Assembly: GCA_030539335.1 (NCBI GenBank)
Contig: JAUNSG010000018.1
Span: 1-42,488 of the forward strand
Direction: 5' to 3'
Length of the DNA stretch: 42,488 bases
From: Eubacteriales bacterium
GTDB lineage: Bacteria > Bacillota > Clostridia > Oscillospirales > Butyricicoccaceae
Part shown: in pieces, positions 1 through 7,706 of the stretch
How the letters are laid out: each line of letters starts with the position of its first letter
Numbering within the stretch: position 1 is the first letter of the stretch
Position numbers and translations under genes: made by a program
Notes under the pieces: model-generated
Databases searched by the model: none
What the model was told of the DNA's origin: nothing
Seen by the model: only the letters and a program-made list of their open reading frames with translations

Positions 1-2
1 CA

Positions 3-119
3 CCGAAGGTCGGCGGCGACAACATCGCCTGTGTTTCCTACTTCGGCTTCCCGGAGAAGATGGACAAGCAGGCGCCGGAAGCGCGTGAGATCATTGAGCG
101 CGAGCTGCTTGGCAAATAA
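3..119 (+). CDS. C-terminal end of an unidentified protein (partial)
   Basis: The frame is open from the window edge and ends in TAA at 117-119, giving 38 residues that end in ...REIIERELLGK. Codon use matches the neighbouring genes and a terminator follows 41 bp later, so this is very probably the end of a real gene whose start lies outside the window. The fragment carries no motif that I recognise and I assign no function. It belongs to the transcription unit upstream of the kinase operon. Confidence 0.7.
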   Translation, partial: PKVGGDNIACVSYFGFPEKMDKQAPEAREIIERELLGK

Positions 120-160
120 GCCATCAATTGAAAATTGGAGAATAGAGAATAGATCAGAGA

Positions 161-199
161 AAACCGTCCGCAGGGTCACCCTGCCGGGCGGTTTTTTTG
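161..199 (+). terminator. Rho-independent terminator
   Basis: A GC-rich hairpin (arm ACCGTCCGCAGGGT against ACCCTGCCGGGCGGT, with small mismatches) is followed by a run of seven T. It ends the unit that contains the partial gene at the left edge. Confidence 0.9.
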
Positions 200-303
200 G
201 TTGAAAAATCTGACGATTGGCATCGAGTAAAACAAAGAACTGATAGAATAACGGATTTCTTTGTGCTATGATGTAAAAAAGAACAGAAAGTGGGGGATAT
301 GCG

Positions 304-2058
304 GTGCGGTTTGGATTTCGCTTTCGGATCATGGCGGCGATGCTGGCGGTCGCGGGCGCCTGTGTGCTGGCGGTCGCGCTGATCAGTTATTCGGATTCAA
401 AGTCGATGATTGAGGAGAACTACGTACAGTCGCTGGATGCGTCCATGACGCTGCAGATGAACTCCTTTGACGACACCATGAAGGAGATGTATCAAACCGT
501 ACAGCATATCAGCACGATGCCGGAGTTGGAAGACTGCATTGATACCTATCTGTCCAGTGATCAGACGTATGCAGATGGGACGGAAGTTGCGCGCCAGCTC
601 TCTGCGCTGCTGACCTTTAACCGCTGGGGAAGTACACTGTACCTGTATCTGCCGGAGGTGGAAAAGGCTTTTAGTTCAGAGAAATACTATGCGGCCCGGG
701 AGAACGCGGGGGATGCGGCTGTTCCATGGCACGAGCGGCCGGATAATCCCTTTATCCCGTTGTATTTTACCGACCGCATAGCACGGGCATCCCAGCACGT
801 GTTTGCCTATGTGGAACCGGTTTTGGATCGTGACGGGGAAGAGAAGGCATTTTTGTGCATTACGGTCGACGAACGCAAGTTGTATTATGCCTTGCTGGAT
901 GACCTCAATGGCACGGATGGCGAGGAGTACATGATTCTGTCAAAGGACGGCATGATTTGTTCCGCCGCGGATATCACACAGCTTGGGACGCGGATCAGTG
1001 GGCTGTCCAAGCGGCAGGACAACCGGATGAATGCCAATATGGGGGAGTCCGGACTGCTGTTCACGAGCGTAGAGGCGCCGTATTCCCATTATCGGATGCT
1101 GTGCCAGAGCGACCTTCGCATGTTGACCCAGGACATCCGGGAGCATATGATCTATCTGCTGCTGGTGGTCGCGCTGGTGTTCACCGGTCTGATTGTGCTT
1201 GCAAAGATCTTATCGGACCAGCTGTATCGTCCGATTCAGGAGCTGACGGAGGCGATGGATAACGTCGGCGGCGGCGACTTCACCGCGCGGGTGAACGATC
1301 GGAAAACGGACGAATTTGGGGTCGTCCGGGCACATTTTAACGAGATGGTCTCGCGTATGGACAACCTGATGGAACAGGTGGTGCAGGAGCGCACGCAGAA
1401 GAGGGAGGCGGAGATCAATGCGCTGCAATATCAGATCCGACCGCATTTTATGTATAACACGCTGAATTCGATCCGGTTTGCGGCAACGCTCCAGCGCAAC
1501 CACAAGCTGGCGGAGCTGCTGGGCGACTTTATTGCCCTGCTGGAGGCGAGCACACAGCGAAAGGGCGCATTCCTTCCGCTGTGCGAGGAGATCAGATTGG
1601 TCCAAAGCTATCTTTCGCTGCAGGCGTTCCGGTATTTTGATTGTTTTGAAGTGGTCTATTCCATTGCACCCGAGACAGAGGATTGCTATGTGCCGTGCCT
1701 GCTGCTCCAGCCGATGGTGGAAAACGCGGTGTTCCATGGGATCGATCCCAAACGGAATGACAACCGGCTGGAGATCACCTCCTGGATGGAGGGAGAACGG
1801 CTGCATATCACCGTGGAGGACAATGGGGACGGTTTTGATATGGAAAAGGGGGAAACGTTGGATCAAGAGGAAGAAAAACGGCGATTGACGGGAATTGGAA
1901 TGCAAAACGTGAAGCAGCGCATGAAGCTGTACTATGGCGATGCAGCATATTTTACCGTTCACAGTGAGGTTGGCGTGGGGACGCAGGTGGAATTTTGTAT
2001 GCCGGTCAGCCACGACCCGGAGGAATACAGTATCAGAAAGAGTGGGACGGCGGAATGA
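304..2058 (+). CDS. YesM-type sensor histidine kinase (HPK7 class)
   Basis: This 584-residue membrane kinase has a TM helix near residues 9-31, an extracytoplasmic sensor region of about 250 residues, a second TM near 281-304 and a HAMP linker. The cytoplasmic kinase core has the phospho-acceptor His381 in a RPHFMYNTLNSI motif typical of the YesM/LytS class. It is followed by ENAVFHG (N box) and DNGDGFD and GIGMQNV (G boxes). The start is GTG at 304 with a purine-rich GTGGGGGA site upstream; the ATG at 299 is in another frame. The stop overlaps the next start (ATGA). It should phosphorylate the YesN-type regulator at 2965, and the binding protein between them suggests a sugar-like signal (inference). 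Confidence 0.93.
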   Translation: MRFGFRFRIMAAMLAVAGACVLAVALISYSDSKSMIEENYVQSLDASMTLQMNSFDDTMKEMYQTVQHISTMPELEDCIDTYLSSDQTYADGTEVARQLSALLTFNRWGSTLYLYLPEVEKAFSSEKYYAARENAGDAAVPWHERPDNPFIPLYFTDRIARASQHVFAYVEPVLDRDGEEKAFLCITVDERKLYYALLDDLNGTDGEEYMILSKDGMICSAADITQLGTRISGLSKRQDNRMNANMGESGLLFTSVEAPYSHYRMLCQSDLRMLTQDIREHMIYLLLVVALVFTGLIVLAKILSDQLYRPIQELTEAMDNVGGGDFTARVNDRKTDEFGVVRAHFNEMVSRMDNLMEQVVQERTQKREAEINALQYQIRPHFMYNTLNSIRFAATLQRNHKLAELLGDFIALLEASTQRKGAFLPLCEEIRLVQSYLSLQAFRYFDCFEVVYSIAPETEDCYVPCLLLQPMVENAVFHGIDPKRNDNRLEITSWMEGERLHITVEDNGDGFDMEKGETLDQEEEKRRLTGIGMQNVKQRMKLYYGDAAYFTVHSEVGVGTQVEFCMPVSHDPEEYSIRKSGTAE

Positions 2059-2963
2059 AACAACAACAGATTGTGGGAGCGGGCCTGCTTCTGTCGCTGC
2101 TTTTGTGTGGGTGCAGCACGATCGATATGCACCGGGACCGGCCGGAATATTCGATCGGTGTCGTGCTGAAGGCGCAGAACAGTCCCTATTGGCTGGATAT
2201 GTCCTCGGGGATGCAGCAGGCGGCCACCGATTATGGGATCGACATGACACTGCTGTACCCGGAGGGGGAGCAGGAAGGTGAGGAGCAGAAAAGCCTGATT
2301 GCGGATATTTTGGACAGCGATGTGGATTTGATGATGGTGGCGCCCTGTGATTCGTACGATACGGAGTGGTTCATTGAAAAGGCAAAGATGCAGGATATCG
2401 ATGTACTGACCGTGGACACGCGCGCGATGGATGCGGAGCTGCCGTATATCGGTTCGGACAATGTCCTGTTTGGAAAGATGGTGGCGGAGTATTTTAACGA
2501 GCGGCTGAAGCCGGGTTCCACCATTCTGCTGCTGTATGGGCCGGAGAAGCAGTCGAGTATTATTGAGCGCGACCAGGCGATACGGGAGTATCTGGATTCG
2601 GATATTCACATTCAGGGCGTGCAGTATACCGAGCTGGATGAGGAAAATGGATATCTGTTGATTCAGCAGCTGGAGCAGCCGGTGGATGGGATCTATTGTC
2701 AGAATGCGGTTCTGGCACGCGGTGTTGTCGAGGCGCTGACGGAGAAGGACTGGAATTCCAAGGTGATCTCGGTGGACACTGAGGACGATGCGGTGCAGCT
2801 GCTGAAAGACGGTGCAATGGACGCGATGGTCATACAAAATGGCTATGAAATTGGGTATCAATCCATCGAGCTTGCGCTGGAAACACTGCGCAGCGGAGAG
2901 CAGCCGGAGGATATGTTGTTTGACGGGGAGCTGTTGACGGTACAGGACACAGGAGGGAATTGA
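2055..2963 (+). CDS. Substrate-binding lipoprotein (periplasmic-binding-protein 4 / RbsB-like)
   Basis: This 302-residue protein starts at ATG 2055, overlapping the kinase stop as ATGA. A longer frame opens at 1995 but would lie inside the kinase gene. The N-terminus is a lipoprotein signal with the lipobox Cys at residue 20 (LLCGC). The body has the two-lobed sugar-binding fold pattern: SPYWLDMSSGMQQAA early, then VDLMMVAPCDS, a conserved SDN..FGKMVAEY stretch and a C-terminal hinge with VIQNGYEIGYQSIELAL. No ABC ATPase or permease gene is adjacent. By analogy with the XylFII-LytS pair of clostridia, it may present a ligand to the kinase rather than feed a transporter (inference). Confidence 0.88.
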   Translation: MKQQQIVGAGLLLSLLLCGCSTIDMHRDRPEYSIGVVLKAQNSPYWLDMSSGMQQAATDYGIDMTLLYPEGEQEGEEQKSLIADILDSDVDLMMVAPCDSYDTEWFIEKAKMQDIDVLTVDTRAMDAELPYIGSDNVLFGKMVAEYFNERLKPGSTILLLYGPEKQSSIIERDQAIREYLDSDIHIQGVQYTELDEENGYLLIQQLEQPVDGIYCQNAVLARGVVEALTEKDWNSKVISVDTEDDAVQLLKDGAMDAMVIQNGYEIGYQSIELALETLRSGEQPEDMLFDGELLTVQDTGGN

Positions 2964-2964
2964 C

Positions 2965-4497
2965 ATGCATCGAATTCTGATTGCGGACGATGATATGATT
3001 GTCCGGATGTATCTGCGGGATGTTATCCGGTGGGAATCCTATGGGTTTACCGTTGTTGGGACGGCGCGCGACGGCGAAGAGGCGCTGGAGATGGTGCATC
3101 GTGAGCAGCCGGATGTGCTCCTGACGGATATCAGTATGCCGCGGATGAATGGGATCGAGCTGATCCACCAGCTCCGGGAGGAGGAATATGACGGGGTCAT
3201 CAATGTACTCAGCTGCCACGATGACTTCGAACTGGTAAAAAGTGCGATGCAGCAGGGAGCCGATGATTATCTGCTGAAAAACTACCTGAGCGATACCACG
3301 ATGGAAGAGATTTTGGACAGGCTCAGGGAACAGATCCAGGCCCGGAACTGCAAATCCGACCAGCGGGATGAAATCAAAAAGCTGGCGCGCAAGGGGATCG
3401 ATGTGATACGGCGTGAGCTGCTGGAAAGCATTCTGCGCGGGGAATTGACCCCGGAGACGCGGGAGCAGCGCCTCAAGCAGGCGAAGCTGCACGGTGCCTA
3501 CCGAAAGCTTGCGGCGGTTATGCTGCAGCCCTCCGAGGCGGACTGGGAGCAGCGGAATGAATTGCTTGCCCTATGTACCCAGCGGCTGGAAAGTGAGGCC
3601 GCGGATATCCTGATGCTGCATGAGAATACCATGGTGCTGCTGATCGATTTGGGGGATACTCCCTCGATGGCACAATGTATGGAAACGATCCGTCGTCTGG
3701 AACAGATGCTCGGCCGTCTGGCAGAGCAATATCTGAATCTGGAGCTGTCGATGGCAGCCAGTGCGGTGTGTGAAGGGGAAAATGCCATTGCAGATGCCCT
3801 TCGGCAGGCCAACGAAACCCTGCAAAACCGGTTTTATGGCGCGGGCCAATGGCAGTATGGGCCGGAGAGCCGGATGACGCAGGAGATCCCGGCTCCGGCG
3901 GAGCGGTTCCGGGCGGAGCTGGTGGAGATGCTCCGCGACGGCAAGGAGGATCGCATCCGGAACCGGTATGCGGAAGCGCTGGATGCCATGCGGGAAGCGC
4001 GGGTGTATGCCGGTACGGTGCTGTCGTGGCTGCGGCAGTGCGACCACATTGCCGGAATTCGGCGGACGGAAAACCAGTACAGTGCAATGACACGGTTTAC
4101 GGATTACCTGGGCTGTGCCGAGGAATATATTGTACACAGCAGGACCAGCCGCCTGCATGCAGTCCCGCAGAATATCAGCGCCACGATGCGCACGGCGGTG
4201 ACATTTTTGCAGGAGCATTTCCACGAGCCGATTGGACTGAACGACATCGCCCGACAGGCGGGCCTGTCCCCGGCGTATTTCAGTACGCTGTTTAAACAGG
4301 AGATGGGGATGGGATTTTCCGAATACCTGCTCTCCCTGCGGCTGGAGCGGGTCTGTGCCGGACTGCGCACGACCGAGCAGACGATCAAGCAGATTTCCGA
4401 GGAGGCCGGCTTTGCCGACTACTCCTATTTCTGCCGGATCTTTAAGAAAAACCTCGGGCTGAGTCCGGCCGCATACCGGAAGAAAACAGAGAATTGA
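2965..4497 (+). CDS. YesN-type response regulator with AraC DNA-binding domain
   Basis: The 510-residue protein begins one base after the upstream stop. It has an N-terminal receiver domain (DDD at 8-10, phospho-acceptor Asp55 in LLTDISMP, a conserved Lys in DYLLKNY), a long middle region, and two AraC-type helix-turn-helix motifs near residues 405-505 (LNDIARQAGLSPAYFSTLFK and IKQISEEAGFADYSYFCRIF). It is the expected partner of the kinase at 304 and should activate sugar transport or catabolic genes. No obvious target operon is adjacent within the window, so the regulon is unknown. Confidence 0.93.
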   Translation: MHRILIADDDMIVRMYLRDVIRWESYGFTVVGTARDGEEALEMVHREQPDVLLTDISMPRMNGIELIHQLREEEYDGVINVLSCHDDFELVKSAMQQGADDYLLKNYLSDTTMEEILDRLREQIQARNCKSDQRDEIKKLARKGIDVIRRELLESILRGELTPETREQRLKQAKLHGAYRKLAAVMLQPSEADWEQRNELLALCTQRLESEAADILMLHENTMVLLIDLGDTPSMAQCMETIRRLEQMLGRLAEQYLNLELSMAASAVCEGENAIADALRQANETLQNRFYGAGQWQYGPESRMTQEIPAPAERFRAELVEMLRDGKEDRIRNRYAEALDAMREARVYAGTVLSWLRQCDHIAGIRRTENQYSAMTRFTDYLGCAEEYIVHSRTSRLHAVPQNISATMRTAVTFLQEHFHEPIGLNDIARQAGLSPAYFSTLFKQEMGMGFSEYLLSLRLERVCAGLRTTEQTIKQISEEAGFADYSYFCRIFKKNLGLSPAAYRKKTEN

Positions 4498-4509
4498 ATC
4501 GGGAATTCG

Positions 4510-4540
4510 CACATCGGAGACAGCTCCGATGTGCTTTTCT
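4510..4540 (+). terminator. Rho-independent terminator
   Basis: A perfect 10-bp stem (CACATCGGAG / CTCCGATGTG, loop ACAG) is followed by CTTTTCT. It closes the kinase/binding-protein/regulator operon. The U tract is short, so termination may be partial. Confidence 0.75.
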
Positions 4541-4541
4541 A

Positions 4542-4570
4542 TTGAGCGGTATGGCAAACAGCGATATAAT
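4542..4570 (+). promoter_or_regulatory. Sigma-A promoter for the XRE regulator
   Basis: TTGAGC (4542-4547), a 17-bp spacer and TATAAT (4565-4570), lying directly after the terminator and about 125 bp before the XRE gene. Confidence 0.65.
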
Positions 4571-4694
4571 GATCCCAGTAGACCGTCGTGTAAAAACATT
4601 TTGACAAGGAAAAAAAGCGTTTGGAAAGGAAATTGGATAGACAGTGAGGCAATGATCTGGCATGATGAACGCGAAAGGAGGATCGTTATTTTCT

Positions 4695-5102
4695 ATGGAA
4701 GTCGGAAAAAAATTAAGGGACGCTCGTCTTCATTCTGGATTGACACAGGAGCTTGTGGCAGAAAAAATTGAGGTGTCCAGGCAGACGATCTCAAACTGGG
4801 AGAATGAAAAGTCCTATCCGGATATTGTGAGTGTAATCAGACTGAGTGACCTGTATTCCGTCAGTCTGGATGATTTATTGAAAGGAGATGTCGGTATGCT
4901 GGAACATCTGGAAGAGAGTACGAATATTGTCAGCAGCAACCGGAAATTGACGGCTGCAATTGCAGGGAATGTTATGGTTTTGGTTCTTTTGATTGTGTTC
5001 AATCAAATTCTGCCGGACAATGATTTCTTCCTGGCAGGGATCTTCTGCCTTGCAATTATCAGCTCATCCGCGTTATTCTACCAGCTCATCAAAAGGTTTT
5101 AG
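4695..5102 (+). CDS. XRE-family regulator with two C-terminal membrane helices
   Basis: This 135-residue protein has an N-terminal XRE/Cro helix-turn-helix (residues 1-62; LTQELVAEKIEVSRQTISNW, then SLDDLLKGD). A linker follows, then two hydrophobic segments (about 88-105 and 112-130), so it is probably a membrane-tethered repressor. I chose ATG 4695 because GGAGGA lies 12 bp upstream and the motif begins at once; an upstream ATG at 4662 has no good ribosome site. The small membrane protein 14 bp downstream is probably its operon partner. Such pairs are common in clostridia and their signals are mostly unknown. Confidence 0.85.
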   Translation: MEVGKKLRDARLHSGLTQELVAEKIEVSRQTISNWENEKSYPDIVSVIRLSDLYSVSLDDLLKGDVGMLEHLEESTNIVSSNRKLTAAIAGNVMVLVLLIVFNQILPDNDFFLAGIFCLAIISSSALFYQLIKRF

Positions 5103-5116
5103 ACAGGAGGGATATT

Positions 5117-5458
5117 ATGTTGAGCAATGGGATGGTGTTCCTGGTGGCGTGCGGCGCCGTAGTCTGCGTCGGAACCATTGGAACCGTGTATCAGATTTAT
5201 CAAATGGTTTTGACGGATGCCAGGGCAAGGGGGCTGAAACATCCCAGGCTTTGGGGGATGTTTGCGATGAATGGCAATCAATCCAGCGGATTTCTTGTCT
5301 ATCTGATCGTCAGAAGAAAATACCCGGTGATACATATGTCCGAGGAGGATAGAAGGAACATAGAATACCGGAAAAAAGCCGCCGGCGTAGGCCTTGTTTT
5401 TCTGGCGATAGGGGCAATCGGCCTCGTGGTATGCAGCATGGTTTTTTTAAACATATGA
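5117..5458 (+). CDS. Small membrane protein of unknown function
   Basis: This 113-residue protein has an N-terminal hydrophobic helix (about 5-27), a cytoplasmic basic/charged stretch with RRKYPVIHMSEEDRRN near 65-82, and a C-terminal helix (about 90-112). The ribosome site ACAGGAGG lies just before the ATG. It follows the XRE gene by 14 bp and is followed by a strong terminator, so the two form an operon. I do not recognise the family. Confidence 0.75.
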   Translation: MLSNGMVFLVACGAVVCVGTIGTVYQIYQMVLTDARARGLKHPRLWGMFAMNGNQSSGFLVYLIVRRKYPVIHMSEEDRRNIEYRKKAAGVGLVFLAIGAIGLVVCSMVFLNI

Positions 5459-5484
5459 GACAAAGCCATACGTAAAAAAATAAC

Positions 5485-5528
5485 ACAGTCCGACAGACGA
5501 ATGTGCTGGTCGGACTGTCTTTTTTTTC
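5485..5528 (+). terminator. Rho-independent terminator
   Basis: The perfect 10-bp stem ACAGTCCGAC / GTCGGACTGT with a 14-nt loop is followed by CTTTTTTTT. Confidence 0.92.
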
Positions 5529-5581
5529 GATGGGCGCGGCAAAAATCGAAAAAACCTCCCTGTTTTTCCAAAAATAATCGA

Positions 5582-5610
5582 TTCGATGTGTTACCGTTTT
5601 GCACTATACT
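5582..5610 (+). promoter_or_regulatory. Possible promoter of the SSS symporter gene
   Basis: TTCGAT, a 17-bp spacer and TATACT (5605-5610), about 50 bp before the symporter start. The -35 element is weak. Confidence 0.5.
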
Positions 5611-5662
5611 GTAAACAGAAAGAGGGAGGATGCTCCCGAAAAGAAAGGAAATGGTACAAAAT

Positions 5663-7261
5663 ATGAACGCATTTATGATCGCCACGTTCATAGGATTTAC
5701 CGCACTGGTAGCGATAATTTCCTACGTGAAGACAAGGGGCGAAGACACCACGACCAAGGAGGGTTACTTCCTGGCGGGCAGAGGTCTGCCTGCAATCGTC
5801 ATCTGCGGTTCCCTGCTGATGACCAACATTTCGGCAGAACAGCTGGTTGGCCAGAACGGCCAGAGCTACACGGCAACCATCGGCGTATTCGGCTGGGAAA
5901 TTATCGCCGCATTCGCGCTGGTTCTTTGTGCACTTTTCTTCCTGCCAAAATTTATTGGCACCGGCATCACCACCATTCCGCAGTTCTTTGAAATGCGTTA
6001 TGGTCTGGCAGTAAGACGTCTCGCAGCGATCGGCTTCGCAGTATACTACGTCGTAGCAATGCTGCCGCTGGTTCTGTATGCTGGTTCTGTCGTATTGGAG
6101 CAGTTGTTCGGCATCTCGAGAATGTTCGGCATTTCCCGCTTTGCAGCAGTTGCAATCTGCTGTGTCACCATCGGTATTATTGGTTCGATTTACGCAATTT
6201 TCGGCGGCCTGCGTGCGGTTGCTGTTTCGGATACCATCAATGGCGTTGGCCTGATGATCGGCTGTGGCCTGGTCGTTCCGATTCTGGCATTCTCCTATCT
6301 GGGCGACGGCAGCTTCTTGGGCGGCATCAACATCTTCCTCCATGCATCGGAGAAACTGAATGCCATTGCCCCGCCTGATGCACAGGCCCCGTGGATTCCG
6401 TGGCCGATGATCTTCACCGGTCTGGTTGTTAACGATACGCAGTACTGGGCAACCAACCAGTCCATCATCCAGAGAGCATTCGGTGCCAAGAGCATGGCGG
6501 AAGCGCAGAAGGGCGTACTGTGGACTGCTGTTCTAAAGTGCTTCACCCCGATCTTCACCGTTGTTCCGGGCATCATCGCATACTTAATCTTTGGCGCTGG
6601 CCTGTCCCCGCAGGATCTGGCATATCCGAACCTGCTGCTTCTGGTTATCCCGAAGCCGATTCTCGGATTCTTCGCAGCCGTTATGTTCGGCGCAATTTTG
6701 TCCTCGTTCAACTCGGTATTGAACTCCGCATCGACCATCTTTGCAATGGATATCTTTAGCTGGGCTAAGCCGGATGCAGATGACCTTACGGTAGTAAAGG
6801 CTTCCAAGATCTTTGGTACCATCGTAGCAATCATCTCGATTGCCATCTCCCCGTTCATCATGTTCTTCGGTCAGGGCATCCAGGCATTCCTGAACGAGTC
6901 CATGGGTTACATTCTTACGCCGCTGTTCGTTATGGCGATTTTCGGTGTGACAAAGGTCCGCGTACCACAGAAGGCATGCTTCGTTATGACGGTAATTCAT
7001 ATCGTTCTGTATGCAGTTGGTCTGAATACACTGACTCCGGAGCCGTTCCATTCTCTGTATATTCTGTTCTTCTGCTTCGTCATCGACATGATTGTCATGT
7101 TTGTCTTTGCTAAGGTTTCTCCGTCTCCGGAAGTAAAGGAAAACTTGAATCCGAGTGTAGTAATGACTCCGTGGAAGTATGCAAAGTTTGCTTCCGTGTT
7201 GGTTGTCGTCCTGATTATCGCGCTGTACATCATCTTCTCCCCGGTTGGCCTGGGAGCTTAA
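5663..7261 (+). CDS. Sodium/solute symporter, SSS family (YidK/SglT-like)
   Basis: This 532-residue polytopic membrane protein has the SSS (SLC5) pattern. The N-terminal helix is followed by GYFLAGRGLP, then the highly conserved TNISAEQLVGQNGQ stretch seen in YidK-like sugar symporters, and about 13-14 hydrophobic segments. I prefer ATG 5663 because homologues start close to this helix. The ATGs at 5630 and 5651 lie zero to two bases from the purine tracts that would have to serve them. The substrate is probably a sugar or polyol taken up with sodium (family knowledge), but it cannot be read from the sequence. Codon use is strongly biased, which suggests high expression. It lies alone between two terminators. 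Confidence 0.88.
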   Translation: MNAFMIATFIGFTALVAIISYVKTRGEDTTTKEGYFLAGRGLPAIVICGSLLMTNISAEQLVGQNGQSYTATIGVFGWEIIAAFALVLCALFFLPKFIGTGITTIPQFFEMRYGLAVRRLAAIGFAVYYVVAMLPLVLYAGSVVLEQLFGISRMFGISRFAAVAICCVTIGIIGSIYAIFGGLRAVAVSDTINGVGLMIGCGLVVPILAFSYLGDGSFLGGINIFLHASEKLNAIAPPDAQAPWIPWPMIFTGLVVNDTQYWATNQSIIQRAFGAKSMAEAQKGVLWTAVLKCFTPIFTVVPGIIAYLIFGAGLSPQDLAYPNLLLLVIPKPILGFFAAVMFGAILSSFNSVLNSASTIFAMDIFSWAKPDADDLTVVKASKIFGTIVAIISIAISPFIMFFGQGIQAFLNESMGYILTPLFVMAIFGVTKVRVPQKACFVMTVIHIVLYAVGLNTLTPEPFHSLYILFFCFVIDMIVMFVFAKVSPSPEVKENLNPSVVMTPWKYAKFASVLVVVLIIALYIIFSPVGLGA

Positions 7262-7305
7262 AGAAAACAATCCTAAGATAACACTTTCTATCTTTTTCAT
7301 CGGGC

Positions 7306-7340
7306 ATGTGCCGCAGGAATTCCTGCGGCACATTTTTTTT
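7306..7340 (+). terminator. Rho-independent terminator (28-bp perfect palindrome)
   Basis: The two arms, ATGTGCCGCAGGAA and its exact complement, meet at a GAATTC centre and are followed by eight T. It ends the symporter transcript. Confidence 0.93.
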
Positions 7341-7412
7341 GCCCGGTTTCCCGGGCGTGCGGCATTTTGTGCCCTACAAAAAACGACCGATAAATTTGGC
7401 TAAATTGCTCGA

Positions 7413-7440
7413 TTGACAAAAGCGGATATCGCGGTATAAT
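7413..7440 (+). promoter_or_regulatory. Near-consensus sigma-A promoter P1
   Basis: TTGACA, a 16-bp spacer and TATAAT. It lies 267 bp upstream of the dehydrogenase start and so would give a long leader. Confidence 0.7.
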
Positions 7441-7449
7441 AAATATAAA

Positions 7450-7473
7450 CTTTTATTAAATATTTTATAAAAG
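7450..7473. promoter_or_regulatory. Operator-like dyad at the P1 start site
   Basis: CTTTTAT and ATAAAAG are separated by 10 bp, about 10 bp after the P1 -10 element, in a position where a repressor would block initiation. The protein that might bind is unknown. Confidence 0.35.
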
Positions 7474-7544
7474 ATATATTTTATTGGATGGTTTCAATAA
7501 ATATTTCCGGAAGATATTGAGCATATCGGAGAATTGCACTATGA

Positions 7545-7609
7545 TTTTCCGCCGGATGGAAAAAAGACGCATTAACTCTTTTCCAACCGGAGGAAAAAGG
7601 CGGCATTAA
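7545..7609. repeat. Two 31-bp direct repeats, each a TTTTCC-N7-GGAAAA dyad
   Basis: Copy 1 spans 7545-7575 and copy 2 spans 7579-7609, with a 34-bp period. Both contain TTTTCC, a CCGGA core, GGAAAAA and GCATTAA. Two aligned dyads just upstream of a -10 without a -35 are what one expects for activator sites, with GutR the natural candidate (inference). Confidence 0.6.
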
Positions 7610-7616
7610 ATTCCGT

Positions 7617-7658
7617 CGGCGTCTGTCCTACAATAGACTCACAAAAGATCAGACGCCG
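7617..7658. promoter_or_regulatory. Promoter-like -10 flanked by a 9-bp inverted repeat
   Basis: CGGCGTCTG (7617-7625) and CAGACGCCG (7650-7658) flank the -10-like TACAAT at 7629-7634. The repeat could be an operator or fold in the leader of P1 transcripts. Confidence 0.4.
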
Positions 7659-7706
7659 GGCGAACGGCGGACGGTCCACATTAAAAGGAAACAGGAGGAA
7701 ACTACA

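Larger units (their letters stand above)
7341..7706 (+). promoter_or_regulatory. Control region of the sorbitol PTS operon
   Basis: These 366 bp hold no conserved gene. In order they contain a near-consensus promoter (7413-7440), an AT-rich dyad at its expected start site (7450-7473), two 31-bp imperfect direct repeats each built on TTTTCC-N7-GGAAAA (7545-7575 and 7579-7609), a -10-like TACAAT (7629-7634) lacking a good -35, and a 9-bp inverted repeat flanking it (7617-7625 / 7650-7658). The layout fits an activator-dependent promoter served by GutR (inference). Confidence 0.6.

Noticed and set aside
1995..2054. Upstream extension of the binding lipoprotein to ATG 1995
   Set aside because: It would put 20 polar residues before the signal peptide and lies wholly inside the kinase gene; the ATGA overlap start at 2055 gives a perfect lipoprotein signal.
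1210..2250. Minus-strand open frame of about 346 codons opposite the kinase gene
   Set aside because: The plus strand encodes clear kinase motifs. The antisense protein is Arg/His/Pro-rich with no motif, as expected of a shadow frame.
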